Origin: Polychytrium aggregatum
Lineage: Eukaryota > Chytridiomycota > Chytridiomycetes > Polychytriales
Assembly (NCBI RefSeq): GCF_025602895.1
Contig: NW_026516224.1
Span: 310,001 to 374,000, forward strand
Length of the DNA stretch: 64,000 nt
Reading direction: 5' to 3'
The notes under the pieces: model-generated
Databases searched by the model: none
Told to the model about the DNA's origin: nothing
The model's input: the letters and a program-made list of their open reading frames with translations, nothing else
Made by a program: the position numbers and the translations under genes
Part shown: one piece after another, positions 24,230 through 37,231 of the stretch
Layout of the letters: the number at the start of each line of letters is the position of its first letter
Numbering within the stretch: position 1 is the first letter of the stretch

Positions 24230-25138
24230 ACCGCACTCCTCTCTCCATCGAGACTGGGTCTTGATGATTGATCCATCCGATTGATCCGTCCCATCGGTCC
24301 ATCCGATTGATCCGTCCTATTGATCCATCCGATTGATCCGTCCGATTGATCCATCCCATCGATCCTGTCGACAGCTATCAAGCATTTTATCGATTCTATC
24401 GACGGCTATCGAGCATTCTGTCCATCTTTACTTTCTTGTCACCACCAACTTTACCCACTGAGTTGTAACTAGTTCTCCCTTCCTCCCTCCCTCCTCGTTT
24501 TCCAAACTTCTTTTTGGGTTTGCACTTGATCCCGAATGGACTCCTTCCTTATTCCACTCCACCAAGCTAATCGAGTTCATGCACCACGTCCCCAGCTCCT
24601 TCTGCCAACACGAAACTGGAGCGTCAATATATGATATGATGCACATATTGCACCTACCTCTACAAAGTGGTTACCGCAGCACAGATCTCGCATCAAGGAA
24701 CGAACCGACTCGGTTCGGCTGATGAAGAGCGGGTGGAAAGGCAAGTGCCTTCGCCCCTGAGATATATTCATGAAGTGTACGGGCAGAAGAGGCTGCATGA
24801 GTCGTGATTGAAGAGGGAAGAGTGAGAGAATAAATATGCCAACCAGCTCAAACCCACGGTATATCCCATCATATTACGGTTCGTATTCTTTCCTCACCCT
24901 CCTCTCCCTTCCTCTGCCAAGAGAGGCTGTTCGGAGACTCCCCGTGTGGCCCAGCTCGACACGGCCTCCATAAACAGATGCCACGGACCAAGACAACGGG
25001 GGGAAGAGGGGCCCGGAAAGAAAGCCAGTCAAATGCTTGGCCAGGAGACGACATGCATAAGTGCTGCGCCGCGTCGGCCATTGGTCAAACGAGAGAGGAA
25101 GGACTGTTGAGCCGAGGCTAGCATCGACACTCAGTAAT
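24230..25138. other. Intergenic region with CCGATTGATCC minisatellite
   Basis: About 900 bp between the stress-protein stop and the MFS stop. At 24262-24368 an 11-12 bp unit (CCGATTGATCCRTC) is repeated about nine times with few changes, then a looser TCGATTCTATCGACGGCTATCGAGCAT repeat follows. The rest shows no gene. Confidence 0.65.
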
Positions 25139-28100
25139 TCAGATCAGTTCCAATCGACGGTGGTTGATTTCATCGTCAATGTAAAGAGAGACGACGTAGG
25201 TGAAGATCTGTCCGTCGAAACGACATAGTGGTCAGCGTCTTGGAACGCGGAGGGGTTTGGGCAGCACAACAGCACAACAGCACAACAGCACAACAGCACA
25301 ACAGCACAACAGCACAACAGCACAACAGCACAACATAGGCGCCATCCAAGCTCTGCATGAGCGGATCTGGCCGGTACTCACCGCTGACAGGGCAATGAAG
25401 TAAAACTCAAAGTGGTAGTCGAAGGGGAAGACCCGACTCGAGTCCAGAGACCAGCTGAAGAGCGTGCCACCGATGATGGGACCAACCATTCTGTCGAGCG
25501 AGAGCACAGGTTACCAAATCAAACCAAATCAAACCAAATCAAACCAAATCAAACCAAATCAGGGGCGAGGGTGGATCAGCAGGGGCCGCCCGCATATCAG
25601 CGACCCTGTTGTCGGCGAGATCGAGACACAAGGCCGCGACTGTGCACCTACCTAGCCATGGCTGCAAAGGTCTGGGCAAGTCCGTTGATGGAGCCTCTGG
25701 AGCGAGCGGTGGTGCTATTGGCGACCATGATGAATGTGCTTGTCATGGCTGCATGGTTGACATCAGAGCATTTCAAGGACAACAGAGGGCCGCGGTGCAG
25801 AGCCGACAGGTCGTTGTAGAATGGCGACAGTCGCATTAGAATCAAGGGTGCAAATGCGTGTCTCGCAATGACAGAGTCGATCACAGCGCCACAGGAGTCT
25901 CCAGGCATCCGGGTATATACTTCAAGCAACTCGGGTCCTTGCCCAGAGCGACCGTGGTTGCAGCCGTGGCAATGTTGGAAGGGCCTCAAGCGCGCCTGAC
26001 GAGCTCGAGGCACAGCAGTCTTACCTTGGAACCCAAACATGGTCCGCAGTCCTTGGAGGATAAAGAGCATCGTCCACAGCGACCACTGTATGGGCTTTGT
26101 GCCATCTTCGTCGCTTCCGATGGCTTGATCGACTCCAGCCGTCACATAGAGCCAAGACACCGACGGCAGGATCAGGAAGGCCGGAATGGTCATCAAGATG
26201 CCGGTCCTGAAGGTGAGCAGCGCACCGAGCCGCCGCTCGATTGGAGCGTAAAGCCAGAGCTGATAGACGATCAGCGTCAGACCGCCAAAGGAAAAGACAA
26301 AGCCGATCTGGGTAGTGTCAAAGTTGACTCCGCCTTTGGCGTAGGGCAGCCGCAGATACATAGGCAGCGCTTCGTCCCACTGGATGTAGAATCCCGAGAT
26401 GAGGGCATACAGGGCAATGCTGATGAACACGCGCCGGTCCTGCATGAGCGTCATGACCGAGTCGGGTTGATCGTATGACGGGCGGCTGAAGAGCGACCGC
26501 GGTGCAAAGGTCGAGTAGACAAAGCTACGCCAGGCCTGGCGGATCTTGTATCGCCAAACTGCAAAGATTGAGGTCGAGGGCGGTACGGGGACATCGATGA
26601 TGCTTTCGTCACGGTCGCCGTATCCAGCCGAGGACGTCGAGTGCAGGCGATGCAGCCGCGAGCTGTCTAGACCAGAGCCCTGGCGGTAGGAGAGCCGGCG
26701 GATCTGGTTGAAGGGATTCAGTCGCTCCCAAGGTGACTGAGTCTCGGACGAGCGCCTGGCGTTGGGATCAGATATGAGCTGGCGGAACATCGAGTCGGTA
26801 TCGCTGGCTGTACTTTCAACCCGATGGAGGGCGGGGCCTTCGACCGCAAGGGACTCGGGGAGATGCTGGACATTTGGGCCCTCCAGTAGCTGGTTAGCCT
26901 CGGCATCGCTGAGTTCATCCGACTCGGAGCGGTCGTCGATGCTCAGCAGAGCAGTCCGAGGGGGCAGCGTCTCCTTGATAACGAACCAGGCCGCGCAAAA
27001 GCCCGACATGGCAATCACGAAACCGACGATGCACGGGAGCGAGTACGGATATCTGTCAAAGAAGGATCCAGGTGGGAAGTACTGGGGATATTTTTTAGCT
27101 GGGAGACACAGCAGCCCACCTGGCAGGCAAGGCGTATGGGGGGGGAGATGGTCAGCGGTTGTTGCCCGACACAATGCTCGTGAGCTAATCGCTTTGCGCT
27201 CGGCCGTCCGTGACCAAAATCCAAAAGCCGTCGCTGCTGAGAATGAGGTCGACACACAGTCATGCGAGATGGGCTCTGAAACACCCACCGACTGCAGGGC
27301 CAACAATGAGTCCAAAAGCACGATTGAGTCCGAGAAGCGCAAAGCCCTTGGACTGGTTGGTTTCGTCCGTGATCTCGCTGAAGGGAGCGGGCGGTTGGAC
27401 GAGTGTAAGACGCCGATCGATGATGGTAAGCCAGAGAGATGAGGCAGAAGTTAGAACCAAGCAGAGGTTGTCAGACAAAGATGCTGGCAGGCAAGCCAGA
27501 CATCCACTGTGACTTGTCGCAAACATTAGGTGAGAGAGCGGCGGTGCTGGCTGTGGAGCACCGTCGCCCGGCCGTGGACGCATGTGGCCGAGCCAAGGAT
27601 GCATGCGGCCGAGTCAGGTACCTGAGATAGCTTTTGGTGACGCCGACGACACCGTTGATGGCGCCGCAGAACATGCGCAAGACCAGGGCCGCATGGTAGT
27701 TGGGCGAAAAGCCAAAGGCAAGACAGGTGATACTGGCGCCGAACAGGCCCATCAGCAGGACGGGACGACGACCCTGAATAGCACGAGACAGTGGCGGCGG
27801 AGAGGGATGCACGCAGCAGATAAGTCAGCTCGTCCAGAATCGGCCGATAGTGGAAGAAGCAGGACACGAGCAGCAGGACATGGCAGCAGGTCGACATTCA
27901 TCGAATATCGAGCGAGGCAGGCAGGCCACGGCGTTTGGCCGCAGACGAGCAGCGCCGGTACTTTACCCATGTATCCGACAGCCGGCCCCACGGGTAGGAG
28001 CAGAACAGCTGGCCGAGCATGTAAGAAGCGACAATATAGCCACTGCAAGAGGACTGTGTTAGCACTCGGAGGATGTGGCGGATAAGGTTACGGCAAGCGA

Positions 28101-28485
28101 ATGGCATTGGAAATCCCCAGGGCTTGCAAAGGGACCCCTCGGACTGGAATGCCCACCTCAACCGTCCGATATCTTCTTCCCGCTTGGCCACGCCAAAGTC
28201 CTCGACCATGAATGTGACAAAGGGCAAGAGCACTGTGGTGACGAAGCTGGAGACACACGATTGGTGGGGATGAGCTTTGGCAGAGCGTCCAGGCTACGGG
28301 ATACAGCAGATGCACGGATGGGCTCTGGCGACAGATTCGGCGACGCACCTGTTGCAGAAGAGGACGATGGAGACCACAATGACGCCCATCCACGGCAACG
28401 GAGTGGGCTCGCGCTTCTCCTGGACGGCAGGCAGCAGCGGGGCCTGCTCGGATGGATTCGATCGATGATGTCTTGGCTGGCTCAT
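25139..28485 (-). CDS. MFS transporter, ZIFL / YCR023C type
   Basis: Nine exons fit: 28485-28349, 28246-28163, 28042-27967, 27773-27622, 27377-27289, 27119-26025, 25748-25652, 25490-25382 and 25207-25139, giving 635 residues. Major facilitator carriers move small solutes across a membrane by proton coupling. Helix 1 is followed by PFVTFMVEDF, and the 2-3 loop has the family motif A as GRLSDTW...GRRPVLLMG. The sixth helix is followed by a large cytoplasmic loop (about residues 220-360) rich in Ser/Asp/Glu, then six more helices ending in SINGLAQTFAAMAR and PIIGGTLF. These match the ZIFL-type family (drug or zinc-complex carriers). The substrate is unknown. Introns 7 and 8 contain microsatellites. 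Confidence 0.8.
25263..25335. repeat. Intronic 8 bp satellite (CACAACAG)n
   Basis: About nine perfect head-to-tail copies of CACAACAG lie in the last intron of the MFS gene. There are no spacers, so it is a simple satellite. Confidence 0.95.
25513..25560. repeat. Intronic 10 bp satellite (CAAATCAAAC)n
   Basis: Nearly five perfect copies of a 10 bp unit lie in the intron before the next-to-last exon of the MFS gene. Confidence 0.95.
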
Positions 28486-29218
28486 GGGAGAAGCTGGGCA
28501 GTGGCGATCAGAGAAGAACTTGGGCTGTTGGGAGTTTGGCTTGGGCTGTTGGGGGCTTGGCTTTGGGTGTGGCTGGGGATGCACAGACGGACTTTGCGGG
28601 ATCTTCCAGGGCGAAGCAGGATCTTCCAGGGCGAGACAAGATCTTCCTGGGCGAGATGGGATTGCTGTTGATGCAGAGGAGGAAAGAGCAAGCCCGCGGA
28701 CTCGATCGGCAGACCAAGAGCCACCCACCGACTCGCCCGCAAGGATCGGTTCGGCGCAGGAGGCGAATCGGCGCCAGGCGGCCAAGGCCAAGGCGATTGG
28801 AAGATTCGGATCTGCGTGCGCGTGCAGCGCCGAATCGGGGCCGTGCGCAGCAGTAACGCGACGCGCGTGCGGCGGTGCGCTGTGTCAGCACTGTGTCGGC
28901 ACTGTGTCAGTGCTGTGTCAGTGCTGTGTCAGGGCGTGGTGCGCGCCACCCTGCACAGTGTGTCTGCACAGACCGCTGTGGCGGTGTCGGACACGTGTCG
29001 GATTCGCACCAATGCCGCACCCAAGTCGCCATCGGCCCGTGGGAACTCCTGGGTGGGAGCGAAGTACCAGCACCACCAGCACCACCAGCACCACCAGCAC
29101 AACCACCACAACCACCACTGCGGCGTCTCAGCTGAATCCATATCGCGTGTTGGCTACTTTCGCTCCGGCGGCCGCTCGGCCGGCATTGTGCCTGTCCTAT
29201 CAGCACCTCCCTCCCCCA
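28486..29218. other. Intergenic region packed with short tandem repeats
   Basis: About 730 bp between the MFS start and the flippase stop. It holds GGGCTGTTGGG repeats (28520-28560), three copies of a 20 bp unit GGATCTTCCAGGGCGARRCA (28600-28660), five copies of an 11 bp CACTGTGTCAG unit (28879-28933) and CACCACCAG/CAACCACCA triplet-type repeats (29067-29118). No convincing gene. Confidence 0.65.
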
Positions 29219-32200
29219 TCATTTCTGTTCCTGAGTCGCTGGCTGCTCGCTCGCGTCTCCAGCCACTTTCTCAGGCCGGATGGCCTGCTCCGGTGTCAGA
29301 TCGCTCTCCGAGTCGATTTCGTGGAGCGCCGGAGCTTCGACGATCATCTCGGTATGCACCGAGCTGCGAAGATTCGATCGCTTGTAGGACGACGCCAAGT
29401 CAACCCCCGCATCCGACTCCTGGGCCACCTCCGAGCTTCGTCCGGAGTAGTCCGAGATCCGGGCCTCCCGGTATCCAACTGCCCCAAACGAGTTTTGCTT
29501 GAGGGGGCTGGCAATCATCGGTGTTGTCGCTGAGCTTGCGATATAGGGCGGCAGCGGCGGCCGAAATCCGCTCGAGGGCATTGGTGTGGCCATTTCGCTA
29601 TTGCCAAAGCTGGGTCTGGTTCGTTCAACCGGCAGCATCGGCACCAAGTTCGTCAGTCACCACTCCAAACTCAGCCACAGGACAGCGTCCACCCCAAAAA
29701 GAAAAGCCCGCATCGCACGCCCCAGAGGCATCTATCGCTGTTGTGAGCCGAGTCACTTACTTGGTCCCGCTGATCGGCGTGATGACGCTGGTCATGCCTC
29801 CCTCGTGCGAGAAGCAAAAGCCCGTATGGGGCGTCTCCGTCAGCCCGTCGGTGCCCATGAACACGATGGAGGATGCCTTCATTTGCTTGTCGAGCTTGTT
29901 GATGGACATGGTCGAGATAGCGAGTTTCTTTTTGGACGCACCGGTCGCCCGCGGTGTTCCGGCCAGATCGGCTCGGTTCCGCGGCGACTTGTTCGAGATC
30001 GAGACGGACCGAGCGAGCGAGTCCGTCTGGATGTTGATGCCCATCACGCTCTTGTTCACCATTGGCGAACTCAGCTCCAGGGTGGATGCAAACCCATCGG
30101 GGGTTCTCAGCGGTGTCGGCGTCGTGGCGCTGGGTTGACTCTGTCCAAATGGCGTAAGGTTCGACGGCGTCGAGTCGGATTTGACAAACTGCGATCTTTT
30201 GGTCTGAAGCAAAGTGAGCGGTGCCGGCCCCTTATGCTTGGCGCTCGGCGAGCTGATAGACTCTCCGATGGCCGTATTTGTAATCGGCTGGGGCATTTCA
30301 GCAGAGAGCTTGGATATGCGTGCGGCCTCTGGTCCAAGAGCCGCTTCTTTGGGCGCGACGGAATCGTCCAAAGCGGCCAGGGCTTCCGGCGCACCGAACG
30401 GCACTTTGATGGCACCGGATGTCTCTTTGATGACGCCCGATGGATCCCGCATGATGCCAGACGACTCCTTGATCATGCTCGAGGGCTCTTTGGCCAGAGC
30501 CGCCAGGTCTTTCTGGATGCTCGTCGAGTCTTTGACCAGCGAGGACGTCCTGCGTGACATCACGCCATCGCTTGCTGCTCGACTTTGAATTCCTGTGGCC
30601 GACGAGACCTCCTTGCGCATCGACGGCTCGCTTCCTTCTCTGTATGCTTCTCCACCCGCTGGCTGCGGCTCCTCGACGGCCTTGTCCTTGACGGCCTTTT
30701 CTTTGGCAGTCTTCCGTGCTAGCGTCTCCAAAAGCCCTGCCGAGCTCTCCGTGATCTTGGCAAGCTGCTCATCTGACACAACATCGTCGACCTCTGCGCC
30801 GTCAGCATACCGAGCTTCGATGTCCAAATCAACGACGTCGCCGCGTTTCCATAGATACGCCTGGATTTCCTGCACGATGTCGGTATCCGAAGGCCAGAAT
30901 AGCTGCTGAATGAACTTGAATGTGATCCGGGGCAGCAACGCCGTTGTGACCATCAGAACCAGGATGGCATAGAAGTTGAGCTGGCACCACAAGTACTGCA
31001 GCTGCCCAAATGACGTGCTGTCGGGGTTCGTGGTGTCCATGAGCGCGTACACCAAGAATATCCCGAGTGAGCCCAGCAAGCCGAGAAAGGTGACAAAGGT
31101 CCAACCGAAAGTGCTGAGGCCGATGTAGATGTTGGTGATGATCACCGCAGCCACACCCATGATGCTCCCCATCGAGTCATGGTCGCCGACGTAGCCCTCG
31201 GAGTTGTTTGTGGCGTCAAAGTACAGTAGAACAACAAAATAGTAGCACACAATCGACTGGTAGGCGCCATCGAATATGTAGCTCCAGAAACGCTCCATGG
31301 TGTAGAGCGACTGACGGATTCCCTTCCCGTAGAGTTGTGGCACCTGCATTGCCAGAGCATCGTTGACGTCTTGGTCAAAGATCCCGAGGAACATGTTTGG
31401 CAGCACCGTGAAGAACGTGTTGAAGAACATGCCGACAGTAAAGTTTGTGATGTAGTCGGCAGTGAATCTGTGTCCAAAGGCGATCGACGCCGATAGATAG
31501 CCAGATGAACAATATTAGCTCCACAGCCATGGTTAGCGGGACAGACGACGGTTAGTGGGTGGGTGGCTGCCAGCAGGCAGAGCACCCGTGGCACTCAAGT
31601 CGTGAGGTGTTTCCGAATCCTGCAGCCCAGAGGCACTTCCAAGTCGTTCCAGGCGCCGCATCTCGGAGATAGGATGCCGCCCCCATAGACTTACCCGCAG
31701 TCAAACTGGTACCAAAACAAGATGAAAAGCCAGACGACGTTCTTGTAAAAGTACTGAAAGGCCATCTCAGAGGTTCGGACGTATGCCCACCCGCCATGCA
31801 CCAGTAGCAGCCGCGACAGAAACCGAAACTGGGCGATTGCATAGTCGCTCGCCATGACTGCCTGTAATCCTTCCTTGCCACTGATGCCGATGCCGATATC
31901 GGCCTCCTGGATCATGCTGACGTCGTTTGCGCCGTCTCCGATGGCAAGACACATGGCCCCCTGTCGATATTCACGTCGAAGCATGTCAGTGCACGGACTT
32001 GGACTTGGGTTTGGGTTTGGGTTTAGGCTCGGAAATCCCGCGACTCTATCGCGAGCACCCATGCAGCTATAGTGAACCTCGCTCTATCATCGGGGACGTG
32101 GACAAGGACACGTACCAGTCCTGTTCGCACGAGCGAAACCACCTTGGCTTTCTGGAGAGGACTGACGCGGCAGCAAACGACCGCACAGCAGCGGCAACCT

Positions 32201-35200
32201 AGCTCCAGCAAATACGAGCGACATTGGGGACTCAGGGCATATCGCAGAGACTCGCCGTCGATGACGAGGGCATGTGACTCGCCCTGGATGATCGACCCAT
32301 CGGGGGCCCAGAAGGTCTGCAGAGCCTCGAGCAGCTGGTTGTACGTGCTTTCCATCGTGTGCGCCCGGATGGCGATAAGGGTCATTGATTTTTTGAGAAG
32401 GTTGCACGAGAATCCAATGTTGATCGCAGTCTCCATCTTGTCGCCCTGATGTGTTATCGAGGGAGGGAAAACAGGATTGTAGGCATCCATGGTTATGAGG
32501 AATTCGTGGGTGGAAAAACACATACCACCACCGCGCCAAAGCATCCTGCTGTCTCTAGAGACACCGAGTTTCGCGGATACAGCCTTGGTTCATCGTCCTT
32601 CGAGTCATCGCCACCGCATTTACACCCACACCCGCCACCGCGGTGCTGCAACGGAACATGAGGAGACATTTGATCTGGGTCGTCCTCGCTTACCGTCAGA
32701 ACCCAGATTTTGATGCCAGCCATAGCTAGGGTAGCTATGCAGTCCGGGACTCCATCTTGCAGTCGGTCCTCGATCGCTGTCGCTCCCATGAGAACCATGT
32801 CCTTTTCGATTTCGGCGCTGATCAAGTCCACCTCTTGGTCACGGTTGACGATCAGGGCCTGTGCTTGCGCAAACCGCGCCGCCCACGGGCGATAGATGTG
32901 CTCGGGTATGATCCGGTATGCGAGACAGAGGGTTCTGAGTCCGTCGCTGGCAAACTGTTCCAGATGCACCGATGTGATTTCTTTAAGCTCTGGATCGACC
33001 GCGGACGACAGTCGCTCGTAGATGATGCTGTCGGCGCCCTTGCACAGCAGCACGAGCTCGCCCTCGGGCCGCTGCACAATCACCGACATTCTCTTGCGAT
33101 CCGAGTTGAACTCGAGGATGTGGAGGACAGTGTAGATGCGGGACTCGCCCAGCAAATTGACCTCGACTTGGTTCTCGACTCTGTTCAGGAACGTGAATCC
33201 CATGTCCTTTGCGGCCGAAACCAGCGCCGCCTCGTCGGGTGACTGTGCGTTGTACTTGATCCCTCCGTCGCGCAGCTTCTCGGCTAGGACGGTGTGGCAC
33301 ACCGCAAGGAGCGTAAAGAACTCGCGGATCTTGACGGCCTGAACGTCGTTTTCCTCCAAGTCGGCAAAGATGTCTTCGTCCACGAAACTGAGCTTGGGCG
33401 AGATGTACTTGGTGTCGAACATTGCCTCCATCTTGCGCCTCATGTTCTCCTCGGTCCGCTTCCTCACTTCTTCCTGCTCCTTCTTCATTGCGGCGATCGC
33501 GGCCGGTGACTCGTGCTGCGCGGCGGCGCCCTCCATAGCATCCGTAAAGACGCATCCGTAGCTGAGACCGTTGATGCTGCACTTGCGAAACTCCATGACG
33601 TTGCATGTCAACGTGCCGGTCTTGTCCGAGAAGATATATTCGATTTGTCCTGTGTCGTGCGATCACAGAGCGAGTCGGGTCGTCGCAGAGCGTGCCAGGT
33701 AGTCGCAGAGTTCATTTCCGCTCGTGTCAGTGCGCAAGTAATGACGAATGTTGCGAATATGTCTCCCGCAAACCCACAGCGATGCCACAAATGCACAATG
33801 CGCGGGTGTCAACAAAGTACGCAGGCCACCTACCAAGGTCATCGCATAGGTTCCAGCACTGCGGCACGACCGACTTGTCGGACTCGGGGTCATACATGTC
33901 TTCGTCAAAATTGATAAAGAGTGACTTTGGAATGGCAGATGGGGCGTAGAGCAATCGACGTTGGCAGGCAAGAGTGGTAATAGAAAGTCGTTGAAGAGTC
34001 AGAGGGATGCGACGGCGCAGAGTTCACTGTCTCGGTTGTGATTTCTTGGGTGTGATTTCTCGGCGGTCAGATGCAAATGCTTCTCGAAATCGAAAGCGAC
34101 CGACTCTACACATTCGCAAGCCGTACCTGCACGCTCTTGGCAATGTCAATACTGATGTAGAGAGCGATTGGAATGATATTCTGGAACATGATCATGCAGT
34201 TGAAGAAAGTCAAGAAGGCCGAGAAGGCTGGCGAGCTCGATAGAGTGTCTTTTCCTCCCTCGGGGGCAAAGGGCGCATCCTCGAAAATGAAGGACCCGGC
34301 ATAGACACCTTGAATGATGCCGCATATGGTGCACATGGCCACCAAGACCAGGAAATTGAGCAGAACCTACAGAGAGTCAATGACAGTGTCGGCCGGAGCC
34401 GGGGGAGGATCGGAATATGTGTGAGGGTGCTAGCTTCCCTTTGCATTCTGCGCGTTCCTACCTAGCCAAGGCCCGAATCTGCAGCCGCTCATGTCGGTAA
34501 ATATTCCACCAAGTCACGCCAGCGCGCACACCTCACTGTCTGCTACTCGGCGATGGTGTGGCACTGACCTGAACGTTCATCTGGATGTCAATGCGGCTCC
34601 GCTTCGATGGTGTGTCGCCTGAATTCATCATTATCTTGGACTCGGCTCCGGTGAAGACCACCATGCCGACGAGCCACTGAGTATTGCGGAGGACACAGCC
34701 ACGGAGCATCGTCGAGTTGATAGTGATGGGGATGACTTTGCTCTTTGAGCCCTCTGCATTGTCGACGCTGTCGGCCGACCCCTCGGTAGAAGCCGGAGGG
34801 GCGATTTTGGACCACCGTCCGCGTCTCGAGGCCGTGCTCTCGCGGATCGATTTGACCGCCGGATTCAGCGTCGCTGCGCCGTTGAGCTGGTACAGATTCG
34901 GCGACGGTGGCTCGGTATCGAAAAAGCACTTGAGCTTTGTGCAGTCGCTCGGGGCTCGGATCGAATTGAAGTCGGGCAGGGCAAATCGCACCTTGAGGTT
35001 GGTTTCGCCGTCCAGGTTCTTTGTCTCGACATAGCAGATGCCGTTGTCTTCGCTGGTGGCGAGAATGACCAGGTCGGCCGGAATAGAGTCGTTGTTGCGC
35101 AGGAATATAAAATCACCGACTGGCGTTGCCAAGCCGCATGGATCAAGTCCGTTTGCGATTCAAGGCACGACGGGAGCGTCAGTGGCCGCAAATCAACACA

Positions 35201-36150
35201 CCGCATGAGTGCCTGATGGCTTCGACGCAGTGCTCCACTTCCGGCAAAAACCGTCTGGCTACATGGATGGATTGCATCGCGTGTGTCGGCAGCAGTGTGA
35301 GATACTCCGCAAAGACAACGAATCTCACCGTTGATGTCTTCCCAGTGACAAAGCCTCCAGCAGTGCTGGTCTTGGCCCGGCTTGAAGTCGGGAGGAAGCG
35401 CATTCGGATTGTCGCTGTCCTCGTTCCTGGCGATAAAGGGCGGATAGTGACTCTCCTGGCGCGCGCTGCGGTGGACAGTGTGCTGGTATTTCTTGTGAAT
35501 GTTGTGGTTGGCCCAGTTGTGAAGCTTGTATGTCTTGGCCTTGTTGACGCTGTTGTCGGCTCGGTGGCGTTTGACATCTTCAAGGCCGTCCTATTGAACA
35601 TGGCGGCGGGGTCAGTCAGAGAAAGTCTGTGGTGGTGGGTAGTTGTTCCATCGCTCCAACAGCGGCGACGCTGGCTCGATCGACATGGACTCCCACGCGC
35701 AAGACGGCGGACTCAACGCGGCGAAGTTCTCAAGACCATCACCTTTACTGCCGTGACGGCGATGATGAAGGCAATCGGCGCCGCAGTCAAGACGGGCGAG
35801 ACGTTCATGAAGGGTCCAAACATTTGCAGAATGACGAGGCTGATGAAATAAAAGTTGGCGACGCTGCGGAACTGCTCAAACAGATTCTTGGGCAGGAACG
35901 AAAACATGGTGTATTTCGATGTTCGGACCTTATTGCGCGGGAATATCTTCATGGGCTGGCCCGTTTTTTCGTCGCCGTACGGAGGAGGCAGCTGCATGTT
36001 CACAAAGATTCGCCGCTTGTCTGTGTCGCCGGGCTTGGGGTGAGGGTCGACGTTGCTGGCCTTGCCAGATTTGTCCTTTCCGGCATCGGTATTGGGTCCA
36101 TTGCTGGCATCTTTGGGGCCCTGGTGCATGGCCCGGATGCTGTCGGGCAT
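29219..36150 (-). CDS. P4-type ATPase (phospholipid flippase)
   Basis: Ten exons fit: 36150-35743, 35590-35329, 35119-34569, 34366-34127, 33924-33834, 33649-32694, 32445-32116, 31960-31695, 31467-29761 and 29615-29219, giving about 1,735 residues. Flippases use ATP to move phospholipids to the cytoplasmic leaflet. The actuator shows the P4 hallmark DGETNLK, the phosphorylation site is [11 protein letters not shown] (D526), the nucleotide domain has [13 protein letters not shown] and [11 protein letters not shown], and the hinge is [16 protein letters not shown]. About ten membrane helices fit. Helix 4 reads PIAL where P4 pumps usually have PISL. The C-terminal tail (about 500 residues) is Ser/Pro-rich and contains seven heptad units (30394-30540). 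The long variable tail recalls Dnf-type fungal flippases. The identity is firm; lipid choice is unknown. Confidence 0.95.
30394..30540 (-). repeat. Heptad repeat inside the flippase tail
   Basis: About seven consecutive 21 bp units encode 7-residue units that begin with Lys/Arg then usually Asp/Glu, for example KEPSSMI and RDPSGVI, with a hydrophobic pair at positions 6-7. The units differ at the DNA level, so the array is not a fresh slippage product. Confidence 0.75.
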
Positions 36151-36829
36151 TTTGAGCCGATATCCAAAGATGCACGAAACTGGTGGCCACGCGCAAACGC
36201 ACTGAGTCGAGAGCGTCGTCGGGGCTCCGAATGCAAGCGGTTATCCGAAGCGCACAGAGCGCAAGGAAAGGGATTTGCTCGACAGACGAGCGCTCTGGCT
36301 GGGGAATGAAAGCGACCAAGGCCGCTGGGTGCTGCGAGTACCGCCAGGCAGTTGACCCATCGGTGTGCTTTTTTTCCGTAAGGGTGAGTGGCTTGGGGTG
36401 ATGTAATGTCCTGCCAACGTCGGATCCAGCGAGCCGATTCAGGCCCAATCACATCCACTGAAACCAGCAGCTCGCTTCCCGCAGCATTGCGGGTGTTGGC
36501 CGCGAGCATGCACGAGGCGGTCGCTCAGCACTGGCGGGCTCGTCACCGCTGACGAGGTTGATTGCACAATCTCTGCGGCGGCTGCAGGAGCTGTTGCAGC
36601 AAATCACATGTACCATGATGCTCTGGTTGCCCATCCGACCTCGGCAATACGGAGCAGAGGTGTCCGTGCATATATGTGTGGCGGAAGTATCAACGATGCA
36701 CAAGGGAGTCAGATTTGCTGCGCTGGTCGACGGCGGTGCTCTTGTACATGATATGCAGAACAATCGGGACACTGTTCGATTTGCATTTTTGCCAGCGGAG
36801 TATGTGATTGCCTGTCCAACAACGCCATA
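36151..36829. other. Intergenic region upstream of the flippase
   Basis: About 680 bp with no clear gene or repeat. It should contain the flippase promoter near 36150-36400. The distal part borders the Fanzor remnant. Confidence 0.45.
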
Positions 36830-37010
36830 GCGGATCACTTCCAAGCGAAGTCCGCGGGCCGCTCTCTGATCTTCGTAATCGCTCTCCGATCTTCACGATC
36901 TCTCTCCAGTCTCCATGACCGCCATGCACGCAGCAATCATGTTGCGCGCCGCATCGGCATCGCGATTCTGCACAGGCACACCCTTGGTGGCTGATCAGAA
37001 ACCCGGGCTG
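36830..37010 (-). pseudogene. Degenerate Fanzor 3' end
   Basis: On the minus strand this reads QNRDADAARNMIAACM then METGERS and a stop. It matches the end of the intact Fanzor at 61032-63398 (WNRDVNAARNMITVC, then VETGERPVV). Homology continues past that early stop to the AGTGATC that follows the intact gene's stop, but with an internal duplication of a GAAGATCGGAGAGCG-like unit. The zinc ribbon and everything upstream is missing or unrecognisable. It lies about 220 bp upstream of RTT109. Confidence 0.75.
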
Positions 37011-37231
37011 GATTTCAGCACGTGATTTCCGAAATTGGGCAAATGACATCCCGCCCCGTTTCATGGCTCGCGACACCGCTTGCCATCCGAACCAGCGTTG
37101 CTCGCATCGCTCTGGAAGCATCTGTCGTCCAAGTCGAATCCACTGGGACATCTGGCAGGTGGAAAGACCCTACTCGAGATCGATCCCGCTGAGCATCTGG
37201 ACCAGCAACGCGGCCACGCAGCCACGCAGCC

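Noticed and set aside
25263-25560. Regular repeats that could suggest a CRISPR-like array
   Set aside because: Units of 8 and 10 bp are head to tail with no spacers and lie in introns of a eukaryotic gene.
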